Shown: in pieces, positions 1 to 8,475 of the stretch
How the letters are laid out: each line of letters opens with the position of its first letter
Position numbering within the stretch: the first letter of the stretch is position 1
Assembly: GCA_016296885.1 (NCBI GenBank)
Contig: JAEDHT010000023.1
Coordinates: 1-27,596 of the forward strand
DNA: 27,596 nucleotides
Direction of reading: 5' to 3'
DNA from: Clostridiaceae bacterium
GTDB taxonomy: Bacteria > Bacillota > Clostridia > Oscillospirales > Acutalibacteraceae
Made by a program: the position numbers and the translations under genes
Notes under the pieces: model-generated
The model's input: only the letters and a program-made list of their open reading frames with translations
What the model was told of the DNA's origin: nothing
Database searches by the model: none

Positions 1-31
1 TCAATCCACTTATTCTTGTTTCCATTCTTCT

Positions 32-40
32 ATTATATCA
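32..40 (-). promoter_or_regulatory. Possible extended -10 promoter element reading out of the left edge
   Basis: On the minus strand the sequence reads TGATATAAT, a perfect -10 hexamer with the TGn extension. The -35 region at the right distance (about 17 bases) is poor (CTCCAA), so this would depend on the extended -10. It would drive a minus-strand gene that lies beyond position 1. Only moderate support. Confidence 0.3.
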
Positions 41-92
41 CACTTTTACGATTTTTGGAGTAGAACCAATTGTCTTATGTTATATCGAGCAG

Positions 93-113
93 GGAATTTG
101 TACGGCAAATTCC
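93..113. repeat. Small perfect inverted repeat near left edge
   Basis: GGAATTTG (93-100) and CAAATTCC (106-113) form a perfect 8-bp stem with a 5-base loop. There is no T-tract on either side, so it does not look like an intrinsic terminator. Positions 41-121 otherwise hold no gene that I can support. The role is unknown; it could be a protein-binding palindrome or part of the leader of a gene to the left. Confidence 0.4.
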
Positions 114-121
114 GGAATACA

Positions 122-169
122 GACCGAAAAAGAAAGAGTGTCCATAACTTAAATCCGTTATGAACACTC
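122..169 (-). terminator. Intrinsic terminator of tRNA-Leu
   Basis: Read on the minus strand, GAGTGTTCATAAC pairs with GTTATGGACACTC (one mismatch) around an 8-base loop, and is followed by a run reading TTTCTTTTTC. It begins only about 5 bases after the tRNA 3' CCA, as expected for a single-tRNA transcription unit. Confidence 0.75.
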
Positions 170-173
170 ATAC

Positions 174-260
174 TGGTGCAGGTAACAGGACTTGAACCTG
201 CATGAAATTGCTTTCATATGGACCTGAACCATACGCGTCTGCCAATTCCGCCATACCTGC
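174..260 (-). tRNA. tRNA-Leu (anticodon CAG)
   Basis: The minus strand folds into a class II tRNA of 87 bases. The acceptor stem starts GCAGGTA and is closed by TACCTGC before an encoded CCA end (174-176). The anticodon arm is TATGG-TTCAGGT-CCATA, giving anticodon CAG, which reads CUG leucine codons. A long variable arm (ATGAAAGCAATTTCAT), typical of tRNA-Leu, and a GTTCAAGTC T-loop region are present. It stands alone, between its own promoter (340-368) and terminator (122-169). Confidence 0.96.
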
Positions 261-339
261 ACATTTAAAATAATGCTCCTAATTTTTACACGGCGGAGCT
301 ACCGAGGTGAAAACAAAATCTGTTTCAAATCACACGAGT

Positions 340-368
340 ATTTTACACTATTTCTATAAAAAATGCAA
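340..368 (-). promoter_or_regulatory. Promoter of tRNA-Leu
   Basis: Minus strand: -35 TTGCAT (368-363), 17-base spacer, -10 TAAAAT (345-340). The predicted start near 333 leaves about 70 bases of leader before the tRNA. The leader contains a short GCTCC/GGAGC inverted repeat. The remainder of 261-400 shows no gene. Confidence 0.6.
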
Positions 369-398
369 GTGTTTTTTGGCAAAATTAAAAAAATGAGA

Positions 399-449
399 AG
401 AAACAAAAATCCCAATGTATAACCGCATTTGCAACCATACATTGGGATT
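399..449 (-). terminator. Intrinsic terminator of pckG
   Basis: Minus strand: AATCCCAATGTAT (449-437) pairs perfectly over 13 bp with ATACATTGGGATT (420-408) around a 16-base loop, followed by TTTTTGTTT. It lies about 33 bases after the pckG stop codon. Confidence 0.88.
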
Positions 450-482
450 GTGTATTTAAATTTTATATTTTAATATGTGAGA

Positions 483-2258
483 TTACTTAGAGAGTCTCTC
501 TTTAAGTGCATTTAACTGGCTTGCGAGTTTCTCAGGTAGTCTGTCGCCAAACTTCTTGTAAAACTCTTCAATAACCTCAGCTTCTTTGAGCCACTTTTCA
601 TTGTCTACATAGAGGATACTCTCGAGAATGTCTCTTTCCATATCAAGACCTTCAAGATTGATGTCGTCAGCATTCGGTACATAACCAATAGCTGTTTCGT
701 TTGCTTCAGCAGTACCATCACAGCGACCAAGAATCCACTCAAGAACACGGAAGTTATCACCGAATCCCGGCCATAGGAAGTTGCCGTTATCATCAAGACG
801 GAACCAGTTTACGTTGAAAATCTTAGGAGCTTTATCGCCTAAAATTTCGCCCATTTCAAACCAGTGGTTGAAGTAGTCGCCCATATGATATCCGCAGAAT
901 GGAAGCATAGCCATAGGATCACGGCGTACAACACCAACAGCGCCTGTAGCAGCAGCTGTAGTCTCAGAAGCCATGATAGAACCTACGAATACACCGTTGT
1001 TCCAATCTCTTGATTGATATACAAGAGGAGTGGTTTGTGCACGTCTGCCACCGAAGATGATAGCAGATATAGGCACACCGGCTGTTTCATCAAAAGCAGG
1101 GCTTATGCATGGGCAGTTCTTTGCAGGAGCAGTAAATCTGCTGTTTGGATGAGCACCCTTATTGCCCTTAGCTGTCTCTTCCGGTCCGTTCCACTTCTCG
1201 CCTTTCCAGTTGAGAGCGTTTGCAGGTGGGTTCTTATCGAGACCCTCCCACCAAACTGTGTTGTCATCAAGATTATGAACAACGTTTGTAAAGATTGTGC
1301 CTTGTGCTGTAGAAGCAAGAGCATTTGGGTTTGACTTTTTGTTTGTTCCCGGTGCAACACCAAAGAAACCATTTTCTGGGTTGATAGCCCAAAGTCTGCC
1401 GTCAGGACCCTTGCGCATCCATGCGATATCATCGCCAACAGTCCAAACCTTGTAGCCATCCTTTCTATAACCCTCCGGTGGGATGAGCATAGCGAGGTTT
1501 GTCTTTCCACAAGCAGATGGGAAAGCAGCTGTAACGTATTTTACCTCTCCCTTTGGATTCTCTATGCCGAGGATAAGCATATGCTCTGCCATCCACTCGT
1601 CATTTTTACCAAGATAGGATGCGATTCTGAGAGCAAAGCACTTTTTGCCGAGAAGCACGTTTCCACCATAACCGGAATTTACGGAAATGATGTAATTATC
1701 CTCTGGAAAGTGGCAAATATATCTCTTCTCTTCGTCTATGTCACATCTTGAGTGCAAGCCTTTGATCCAGTTTTCGTTGTCGCCGAGCTGTTCTTCTACC
1801 TTTGTGCCGACACGTGTCATGATAGCCATATTAAGCACAACATAGATAGAGTCGGTAACCTCATAGCCAATCTGAGCCAATGGGGAACCTACAGGACCCA
1901 TTGAATAAGGGATAACATACATTGTCTTGCCCTTCATGCTTCCTCTTGCGATATCAAAAAGCATAGGATAAGCTTCTTTAGGATCCATCCAGTTGTTAGT
2001 TGGACCTGCATCTTCTTCGTTCCTTGAGCAAATGAAAGTTCTGCCCTCTACACGTGCTACGTCATTCACAGCTGTGCGATGGAGATAACACTCAGGTAAT
2101 TTCTCCTGATTTAACTTGATTAACTCGCCTATTTTGCAAGCTTCTTCTCTTAATGCTTCAATTTGTTCTTTAGAGCCGTCTATCCAAACGACCTTTTCTG
2201 GGTTCATTAGGTCTTCCATCTCTTTGACCCATGCAAGAACAGACTTATTTGTAGTCAT
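483..2258 (-). CDS. pckG: Phosphoenolpyruvate carboxykinase (GTP)
   Basis: Cytosolic enzyme that interconverts oxaloacetate plus GTP and phosphoenolpyruvate plus CO2 plus GDP. In anaerobic gut Clostridia it often runs in the CO2-fixing direction towards oxaloacetate. The 591-residue length is normal for the GTP class. Signature sites are intact: the P-loop FPSACGKTNL at residues 246-255, the metal-binding kinase-2 stretch VGDDIAW at 274-280, the NPENGFFGVAPGT loop at about 293-305, and the substrate-binding region with SVNSGYGGN at 192-200. The start ATG at 2258 has a good AGGAGAG ribosome binding site 8 bases upstream. The gene is monocistronic, with a consensus promoter at 2318-2346 and a strong terminator at 399-449. 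The family call is very secure. Which direction the enzyme runs in this organism is an inference. Confidence 0.98.
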   Translation of the reverse strand: MTTNKSVLAWVKEMEDLMNPEKVVWIDGSKEQIEALREEACKIGELIKLNQEKLPECYLHRTAVNDVARVEGRTFICSRNEEDAGPTNNWMDPKEAYPMLFDIARGSMKGKTMYVIPYSMGPVGSPLAQIGYEVTDSIYVVLNMAIMTRVGTKVEEQLGDNENWIKGLHSRCDIDEEKRYICHFPEDNYIISVNSGYGGNVLLGKKCFALRIASYLGKNDEWMAEHMLILGIENPKGEVKYVTAAFPSACGKTNLAMLIPPEGYRKDGYKVWTVGDDIAWMRKGPDGRLWAINPENGFFGVAPGTNKKSNPNALASTAQGTIFTNVVHNLDDNTVWWEGLDKNPPANALNWKGEKWNGPEETAKGNKGAHPNSRFTAPAKNCPCISPAFDETAGVPISAIIFGGRRAQTTPLVYQSRDWNNGVFVGSIMASETTAAATGAVGVVRRDPMAMLPFCGYHMGDYFNHWFEMGEILGDKAPKIFNVNWFRLDDNGNFLWPGFGDNFRVLEWILGRCDGTAEANETAIGYVPNADDINLEGLDMERDILESILYVDNEKWLKEAEVIEEFYKKFGDRLPEKLASQLNALKERLSK

Positions 2259-2317
2259 ACAAATCTCTCCTTTATATTTAAAATTAATATGATAATTCTA
2301 AAAAATACCACAGATAT

Positions 2318-2346
2318 ATTATATGATATCATTTTTCAAATTTCAA
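2318..2346 (-). promoter_or_regulatory. Promoter of pckG
   Basis: Minus strand: -35 TTGAAA (2346-2341), exact 17-base spacer, perfect -10 TATAAT (2323-2318). Predicted transcription start near 2311, giving about 50 bases of AT-rich leader. It sits just past the uvrC terminator, so pckG is transcribed separately. Confidence 0.72.
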
Positions 2347-2364
2347 TAGATTTTTAAAATAAAT

Positions 2365-2416
2365 AAACAAAAAAGTTATGCGCTTCACTGCATTAATATA
2401 GCAAAGTACATAACTT
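2365..2416 (-). terminator. Intrinsic terminator of uvrC
   Basis: Minus strand: AAGTTATG (2416-2409) pairs with CATAACTT (2380-2373); the inner part can extend the stem imperfectly through GC-rich CTTTGC/GCAGTGAAG. It is followed by TTTTTTGTTTATTT. It begins 10 bases after the uvrC stop codon. Confidence 0.72.
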
Positions 2417-2425
2417 TAATTCTAA

Positions 2426-4273
2426 TTATTCCCTGTGAAAGTAATTATATACAGATACAGCGGTTTGCCTGGTCATAGTGGGAGCTTGCTCTAGCTCTTC
2501 TATATCTGCCTGAGAGATTCTTGCCACTGTTTTAAAATATTTTAGCAGTGCCTTAGCTCTCTTTTCGCCAATGCCGTCTATAGAGGTTAAGGAGCTTTTA
2601 AATGCGCTCTTAGCACGTTTGTTTCTGTGATAAGCTATGGCAAATCTATGCACTTCCTCCTGTATTTCTGACACAAGGGTGAAAGCTTGTCTTTTTGATA
2701 TGATTTCAATTTCTTCTCCTTCGGTCGTGATTGCTCTGGTTCTATGTTTGTTATCTTTAACCATACCAAAAAGCGGTATATCTAGCTCGAAAGCCTCTAT
2801 AACCGGTCTAACAGCAGATACTTGACCTTTTCCGCCGTCGAGTAATATAAGGTCGGGCAATCTGCCAAAACCATCGGCGATACCCTCATTTTTTGCCTTT
2901 ACATATTCTCTTAGACGTCTTGTCATCACCTCTGCCATAGATGCATAGTCATCCTGCCCTGCGAAACCCTTTATCTCAAATTTTCTATAGCTCGATTTAT
3001 GTGGTTTTCCATTCTTGAATACTACCATACCGGCAACATTGCTCTCTCCTGCGGTGTTAGAAATATCATAAGACTCTATAAATTCGGGAATTTTTGACAT
3101 TCCCAATAACTTCATCAGCTCTTCCAGGGCGGCCTCCTGATGATTGCTTCTTCCTTTGGACTGCGCAAGCTTTTCGATAGCATTATTCTTGCACATCTGC
3201 ACAAGTTGAGCCTGCTCGCCCCTTTGCGGAACAGCAATATAAACTCTGCAGCCCAGCTTTTCCGTGAGCCATTTCTCCAGTGATTCCATATCTTCGGTGG
3301 CTCTATCAATATATATTTTTGGTGGTATTTCATCTCGCATAGAATAGTATCTTTCAATAAACTCTGACATCGCAGACACACTGTCTCCGGGCTCTTTTAT
3401 GATAAAATCCTCTTTATCATATAATGTTCCGTTATCAAATCTCAACACAGAAAAGCATCCGCTTTCACTATCTCCTGCAAAGGCAATTATATCCTGCTTT
3501 TCTACGCTTACGCAGACAACCTTTTGTTTTTGCTTTATTTTTTTTATGGCGGTTATTCTGTCACGTATCTTTGCCGCCAGTTCAAACTCCATGTTTTCAG
3601 AGGCTGTATACATCTTTTCTTCAAGCTCTTTTATAGATATATTTCCTCCGTTTTTTAAGAACTCGACAGCTTCATCCACTAGAGCCTGATATTCACTCTC
3701 TGATATTTTGCCTTTGCATGGCGCCATGCATTGCTTTATATGAAAATTTAGACATGGTCTTCCTTTGCCAAATTCTTGAGGAAATCGGCGATTGCAAGTG
3801 GGTAGCTTAAATATCCTGCACGCTTCATCCACAGCGTTTTTGACATAGTAACTGCTGTAATAAGGTCCAAGATAGGTGGCGCCGTCATTTAAGATTTGCT
3901 TAGATTCACTTATACGTGACCATGGTGGCTTAGAGATCCTGATATAGCAATAGCCTTTGTCGTCTTTAAGCAGAATGTTGTATTTTGGGGAATGTTGCTT
4001 TATCAGGCTACATTCCAGCATGAGTGCCTCAAACTCACTATCTGTCAGAATATAGTCAAAGTCATTAACATTAGAAACCATTTTTCGCACTTTTTCGGCG
4101 TGATTGTTTTGCGAGCCAAAATATTGGCTTACACGGTTCTTCAGTGCCTTGGCTTTGCCGATGTATATTATCTCTTTATTTTTATTTTTCATAATATACA
4201 CACCGGGGGATAGAGGCAATGACATAGCCTTTTTTCTAAGATTTTTTATTTTTTCGTCCAAATTATTCACCAC
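2426..4273 (-). CDS. uvrC: UvrABC excinuclease subunit C
   Basis: Makes both incisions flanking a bulky DNA lesion after UvrA-UvrB loading in nucleotide excision repair. At 615 residues it has normal family length. Domain order: GIY-YIG nuclease at about 16-100 (here GVY at 24-26, YIG at 37-39, 3' incision), UVR motif for UvrB binding at about 208-245, RNase H-like 5' nuclease at about 380-540 (catalytic-type Asp in DLILLDGGKGQ near 479), and helix-hairpin-helix at about 560-600 (SIDGIGEKRAKALL). The longest frame starts at GTG 4273, but that codon lies inside the ribosome binding site AAGGTGG. TTG at 4261 (giving MDEKIKNL) has ideal 7-base spacing and is the likelier start. A hairpin terminator ends only a few bases upstream of the ribosome binding site, so expression may depend on read-through from pcrA. 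Confidence 0.97.
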   Translation of the reverse strand: MVNNLDEKIKNLRKKAMSLPLSPGVYIMKNKNKEIIYIGKAKALKNRVSQYFGSQNNHAEKVRKMVSNVNDFDYILTDSEFEALMLECSLIKQHSPKYNILLKDDKGYCYIRISKPPWSRISESKQILNDGATYLGPYYSSYYVKNAVDEACRIFKLPTCNRRFPQEFGKGRPCLNFHIKQCMAPCKGKISESEYQALVDEAVEFLKNGGNISIKELEEKMYTASENMEFELAAKIRDRITAIKKIKQKQKVVCVSVEKQDIIAFAGDSESGCFSVLRFDNGTLYDKEDFIIKEPGDSVSAMSEFIERYYSMRDEIPPKIYIDRATEDMESLEKWLTEKLGCRVYIAVPQRGEQAQLVQMCKNNAIEKLAQSKGRSNHQEAALEELMKLLGMSKIPEFIESYDISNTAGESNVAGMVVFKNGKPHKSSYRKFEIKGFAGQDDYASMAEVMTRRLREYVKAKNEGIADGFGRLPDLILLDGGKGQVSAVRPVIEAFELDIPLFGMVKDNKHRTRAITTEGEEIEIISKRQAFTLVSEIQEEVHRFAIAYHRNKRAKSAFKSSLTSIDGIGEKRAKALLKYFKTVARISQADIEELEQAPTMTRQTAVSVYNYFHRE

Positions 4274-4282
4274 CTTGTATTT

Positions 4283-4332
4283 CTATAAAAAAACAATTCA
4301 GGTAATCCCAAAAGGCATAGCTCTGAATTGTT
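4283..4332 (-). terminator. Intrinsic terminator after pcrA, tight against uvrC
   Basis: Minus strand: AACAATTCAG (4332-4323) pairs perfectly with CTGAATTGTT (4301-4292) around a 21-base loop, followed by a run of T residues. It lies 18 bases after the pcrA stop and its T-tract ends only a few bases before the uvrC ribosome binding site. The plus strand also has T-rich sequence after the stem, but no plus-strand gene needs it. Confidence 0.7.
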
Positions 4333-4349
4333 TTTTGTTTTTACATTTT

Positions 4350-6710
4350 TTATAAAAGCTTAAGATTTGCAAAAGCAGCCATAAGTTTTTTTGTTCCAAC
4401 AGTGCTAAAAGCTATTTCCAACAGCACATCCTTGCCCATAGGAGTGGATTTGATAACCATACCCTCTCCAAAGGTCTTGTGCAATACCCGGTCGCCTGTT
4501 TTAAAGTTGACGTTGCTACCTGCTGTCTTGTTTATACCAACGCTTACAGGTGTGTGCTTTATGTATCCCTCGTTTGATGTTTTTTGGGCGAATATTATGC
4601 TTCGTGAGGTTGGGTTTAGTCGACTGTCTTCCTTTGCGTGTATATAAATATCAGGAATTTCGCCAAGAAATCTTGATTGCTTATTTCTTTGAGTAGAACC
4701 AAACATCATTCTAGATGTTGTTTTTGTGATATAGAGTTTTTCTTTGGCTCTTGTGATGCCCACATATGCAAGACGTCTCTCTTCTTGCAGGTCTTCTTCT
4801 TGAAGTATGCTCTGAATACCTGGGAATATACCATCCTCCATGCCTGGTATAAATACTACAGGGAATTCAAGTCCCTTTGCGCTATGCAGTGTCATCATTA
4901 CTACACTGTTTGCATCTGCATTGTAATTATCAATGTCTGTAAGTAGGGATATATCCTCCAAAAAACCTTCTAATGAAGCTTCTTCACCGGATTCGTTCTC
5001 ATAATTTATAATATTGGACTTCAATTCGTCTACGTTTTCAACTCTGGTTTCTCCGTCGTTGTGTTCACTTAGTAGGTATTCTTTATAATCTATCACATCG
5101 AGAAGTCGCTCATAAAGGTCGGATACAGAATTTTCAGGATTATTTGAATATTCTATCATATCATCCATTATAACACAAAACTCCATCGCGTGCTTTCTCA
5201 CACGTGAAAGTGACGGGTATTCATCTGCGTGCTGTAGCACTTCATAGAGTGAAATTCCAAGTCCGTTTGCAATACTCTGGGCTTCATTTATGCTTGCTTC
5301 TCCAATGCCTCTGCGGGGCTTGTTTACAATTCTTTTTAGTCTGTTGTCATCGGCAGGGTTAGAGATAAATTGCAGGTATGATGTCATATCCTTGATTTCT
5401 TCTCTGTCGTAGAAACGATGTCCGCCGATTATTCTATGAGGTATGCCACTACGTGACAAAGCCTGCTCAATTGCGTTTGATTGCGCATTCATTCTATACA
5501 AAATAGCAAAATCGCTAAATTTTTTGCCGTTTCTTATACCAAAGAGAATTTCATCTACTATGTATCTGGCTTCATCATGTTCATTAAGTGTGGTGAAAAC
5601 CTCTATTTTGTCGCCTTGATTATTATCAGTCCACAGGGTTTTGCCCTTACGCTGAGAGTTATTCTCAATAACGCTGTTTGCGGCATCAAGTATAGTTTTT
5701 GTGCTGCGGTAGTTTTGCTCAAGTCTGATTACCTGTGCATCACTGAATGTCTTTTCAAAGCTCAGTATGTTTTCGATAGTAGCACCTCTGAATTTGTAGA
5801 TACTCTGATCGTCATCACCGACAACACAGATATTGTTGCTCTCAGCAAGCATACTGATAAATTTGTATTGGATTGTATTTGTGTCCTGATACTCATCCAC
5901 CATGATATATCTGAACTGTTTTCTATAAAGATCGAGAACATCAGGGCAGGTATTAAAAAGCTCAACTGTCTTGCACAAAAGATCATCAAAATCCATAGCA
6001 TTGGCCTTTTTGAGCCTGTCGCAATACAAAGTGTACACCTTAGATATCATCAGCTTGCGGTTGTCATAACCCACATTGTTTTTATATTCCACAGGGGATA
6101 TCATCTTATCCTTTGAACGTGATATCTCGTTTATTATGCTTTTGCATGGTAGAAATTTTTCATCAATGTTCAGCTCTTTCATACAGTCTTTTACTACCTT
6201 TTTTTGATCGGCTGTATCATACACAGTAAAGGTGCTTTCATAGCCGATTCTATCTGCAAAGCGACGTAAAATCCTTGAGCAAGTGGAATGGAATGTAGCG
6301 GCCCAAATGCCAACTCCCGCTTCACCTGTGCGAGCCTGTATTCTTTCTACTAGCTCTTTAGCGGCTTTGTTAGTAAATGTGATAGCCAGTATCTGCCATG
6401 GCTTGGCTGGGTTTACGGCGAGCTTTCTCTTCATCTCGTCACTTGCGGGAATCTCGCCGTCCGCCATAGCTTCAAGCTCTTCTATCTCTTCATCAGAGAG
6501 ATAGGGAACCTGATCACTGTTGTAGGCATTTCCGTATTCCAGTATATTAGCAATTCTGTTAACAAGTACAGTGGTTTTTCCGCTACCGGCACCCGCAAGC
6601 ACCAGCAAAGGACCTTCTGTGCAGAACACAGCTTTTTTTTGCATATTATTCATTCTTGAAAATTCCCTTTCAAGAAGTTTTCTTCTAAGTTCTATTATTT
6701 TACTCATCAT
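4350..6710 (-). CDS. pcrA: UvrD/PcrA-type superfamily 1A DNA helicase
   Basis: ATP-driven 3'-5' DNA helicase for repair and removal of recombination or transcription blocks. At 786 residues it has all SF1A motifs: Walker A AGAGSGKT (39-46), motif Ia TFTNKAA (about 111-117), DEYQDT motif II, VGDDDQSIYKFRGA motif III, QNYRST motif IV, HSAKGLEFP motif V and LAYVGITRAKEKL motif VI. The C-terminus has the Tudor-like GDRVLHKTFGEGMV segment that in PcrA contacts RNA polymerase. Residues about 60-100, between motifs I and Ia, form an acidic insertion longer than usual. The frame is open to a TTG at 6722, but ATG 6710 has GAGGAAAG at proper spacing and is preferred. It overlaps the end of rqcH by 11 bases, which implies translational coupling. 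A terminator and then uvrC follow. Confidence 0.96.
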   Translation of the reverse strand: MMSKIIELRRKLLEREFSRMNNMQKKAVFCTEGPLLVLAGAGSGKTTVLVNRIANILEYGNAYNSDQVPYLSDEEIEELEAMADGEIPASDEMKRKLAVNPAKPWQILAITFTNKAAKELVERIQARTGEAGVGIWAATFHSTCSRILRRFADRIGYESTFTVYDTADQKKVVKDCMKELNIDEKFLPCKSIINEISRSKDKMISPVEYKNNVGYDNRKLMISKVYTLYCDRLKKANAMDFDDLLCKTVELFNTCPDVLDLYRKQFRYIMVDEYQDTNTIQYKFISMLAESNNICVVGDDDQSIYKFRGATIENILSFEKTFSDAQVIRLEQNYRSTKTILDAANSVIENNSQRKGKTLWTDNNQGDKIEVFTTLNEHDEARYIVDEILFGIRNGKKFSDFAILYRMNAQSNAIEQALSRSGIPHRIIGGHRFYDREEIKDMTSYLQFISNPADDNRLKRIVNKPRRGIGEASINEAQSIANGLGISLYEVLQHADEYPSLSRVRKHAMEFCVIMDDMIEYSNNPENSVSDLYERLLDVIDYKEYLLSEHNDGETRVENVDELKSNIINYENESGEEASLEGFLEDISLLTDIDNYNADANSVVMMTLHSAKGLEFPVVFIPGMEDGIFPGIQSILQEEDLQEERRLAYVGITRAKEKLYITKTTSRMMFGSTQRNKQSRFLGEIPDIYIHAKEDSRLNPTSRSIIFAQKTSNEGYIKHTPVSVGINKTAGSNVNFKTGDRVLHKTFGEGMVIKSTPMGKDVLLEIAFSTVGTKKLMAAFANLKLL

Positions 6711-8454
6711 TACTTTCCTCAATCAACCCCGGTGTAACATACACCGTTTTATTCTTTTCATAGATAACCATACCATATTTTGCGCCCTGTGGTTTTGAAA
6801 CATTTTTGATAAATGTATAGTCAACAGCCACCTGCGAGGAGTTCCTTGCCTTGCTGTGATATGCTGCAAGGCGTGCAGCCTCAAGGATGGATGTATCGGG
6901 CACATTTTCTTTGTTTGTGATTATTACAGTATGACTGCCTGGGATATTTTTTGTATGGAACCACAAATCAGTTTTACCGGCAGTTTTTAGTGTTAGCTTA
7001 TCGTTTTGTTTGTTATTTCTGCCTACAAGCACTGTGAATCCATCACTGGTTATATATTTCCTAGGTGGCAGGCTTTTTGGTGGTTTTTGCTTTGAATTTT
7101 GTCTTTTTACATAGCCACTTTCATATAATTCCAATCTGATTTGTGTGATATCACTTTCGTTTTCTGCTCTTGTCAGATTATCAAACACAGATTCGAGATA
7201 CACTATCTCTCTACTTGCTTTTTCTATCTGATCACTCAGCACACTCTGTGCTGTTTTCGCCTTTTGATAGTCTTTATAATATTTTTGTGAATTCTGTGCA
7301 GGCGATAGGGCAGGGTCCAGTTTCACCTTGATAGGAGTATTATTTTCATCGTAGAAATTCTCTAAGGTGACGCTGTCACAGCCTTTTTGAATTCTATAAA
7401 GATTAGCCTGTATGAGATCTCCGCAGATTCGCAAATGCTCACGATCTTCGCTTTGCTCTAGCTCTATCCTCTGAGCAGATATTTTTCGTGACAATCTGTC
7501 AATAGAATTACTTATGAGCTTAAGCAGATCCATCGAGCGATATTTCATGCGTTCGATTGCATCACGCTCATAATAAAAGCTGTCCAAAAGCTCACAAAAG
7601 CTATCAAATATCTTAACCTTTGCGCCACTGCCATATTGCTGTATGTCGTGAAAACATATGTCAAACGGAGTGCCATCATCACGTGAAATCATGGTTGGAG
7701 TGCCTCTGCACTCGCTTGCGATTTCTTTTAACTTTTTTATATAATACACAAGCTTTTGCTTGTCATTATCACTTAAGTTTCGATTTGTAAGCTCTCTGCC
7801 CATGCTCACAAAATAATCTATTTCTCTGCAAACAATAGGAGATATGCCTGCTACCGAGTCTAATATTGCTTTATCAAGATGCTTTTCAGCCGGCAGAGAA
7901 AGTGTTTTTTCTAATACTTCTTCCGGTGACACAGAGCTAAGATCAAGCTTGTCTTGAGCAGGTGGAAGCTCGTATTTTATATTTGGTAACACAAGCCTTT
8001 GTGATGACATAGACATATCAACACGCTTGAGCGCATCTATTATCTTCAAATCCTTATCTGCAAGAACTACATTGCTGTATTTTCCCATAATTTCCGTTAT
8101 AAGAACCAGTGTTTCAAGATCGCCAAGCTCGTTTATAGCCTCAAACTCGATATACATAATTCTTTCATATGCAGGTTGATATACGTTAATAAGCTTAGCA
8201 CCACCCAGTCGCTTTCTTAGCAACATACACAGCATAGGCGGTGTTTTTGGGTTTTCAACAGAATATTTGGTGAAGCACGCTCTTGCGCTGTTTGCTCTGG
8301 CAGAGAGCAGGAGCTTTTCTGAACCCTGTCTTGTGCGCAGTGCGATTATTATTTCATCTTTATTAGGTTGATAAATTTTCTCAACCCTTGCGCCTATTGT
8401 TTTTTCACGTATTTCATTTACTGTATGGTGCAGAAATATTCCGTCTAAAGCCAT
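6700..8454 (-). CDS. rqcH: Ribosome quality control protein RqcH (NFACT/Rqc2 family, older name FbpA-like)
   Basis: RqcH binds stalled 50S subunits carrying peptidyl-tRNA and recruits tRNA-Ala to add C-terminal alanine tails that mark the peptide for degradation. Older annotations call this family fibronectin-binding. The 584-residue protein starts with MALDGIFLHH, the typical NFACT-N start. NFACT-N covers about 1-175, a helix-hairpin/coiled-coil middle about 285-450, and NFACT-R (DUF814) about 467-577, with LWFHTKNIPGSH at 497-508. The tRNA-contacting Asp-Arg pair known at residues 97-98 in Bacillus subtilis is here Glu97-Arg98 by my count. The start ATG has GGTGGTG upstream. It lies 21 bases after rlmH and its end overlaps pcrA, in a walJ-rlmH-rqcH-pcrA operon. 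Confidence 0.94.
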   Translation of the reverse strand: MALDGIFLHHTVNEIREKTIGARVEKIYQPNKDEIIIALRTRQGSEKLLLSARANSARACFTKYSVENPKTPPMLCMLLRKRLGGAKLINVYQPAYERIMYIEFEAINELGDLETLVLITEIMGKYSNVVLADKDLKIIDALKRVDMSMSSQRLVLPNIKYELPPAQDKLDLSSVSPEEVLEKTLSLPAEKHLDKAILDSVAGISPIVCREIDYFVSMGRELTNRNLSDNDKQKLVYYIKKLKEIASECRGTPTMISRDDGTPFDICFHDIQQYGSGAKVKIFDSFCELLDSFYYERDAIERMKYRSMDLLKLISNSIDRLSRKISAQRIELEQSEDREHLRICGDLIQANLYRIQKGCDSVTLENFYDENNTPIKVKLDPALSPAQNSQKYYKDYQKAKTAQSVLSDQIEKASREIVYLESVFDNLTRAENESDITQIRLELYESGYVKRQNSKQKPPKSLPPRKYITSDGFTVLVGRNNKQNDKLTLKTAGKTDLWFHTKNIPGSHTVIITNKENVPDTSILEAARLAAYHSKARNSSQVAVDYTFIKNVSKPQGAKYGMVIYEKNKTVYVTPGLIEESNDE

Positions 8455-8475
8455 GTATTCACCACCAATTTATAA

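Noticed and set aside
1014..1510. Overlapping frames on both strands within pckG
   Set aside because: They lie inside the conserved PEP carboxykinase core and have no support of their own.
5481..6116. 211-residue plus-strand frame opposite pcrA
   Set aside because: Antisense to the helicase motifs of pcrA, no start signals, hydrophobic composition typical of shadow frames in AT-rich DNA.
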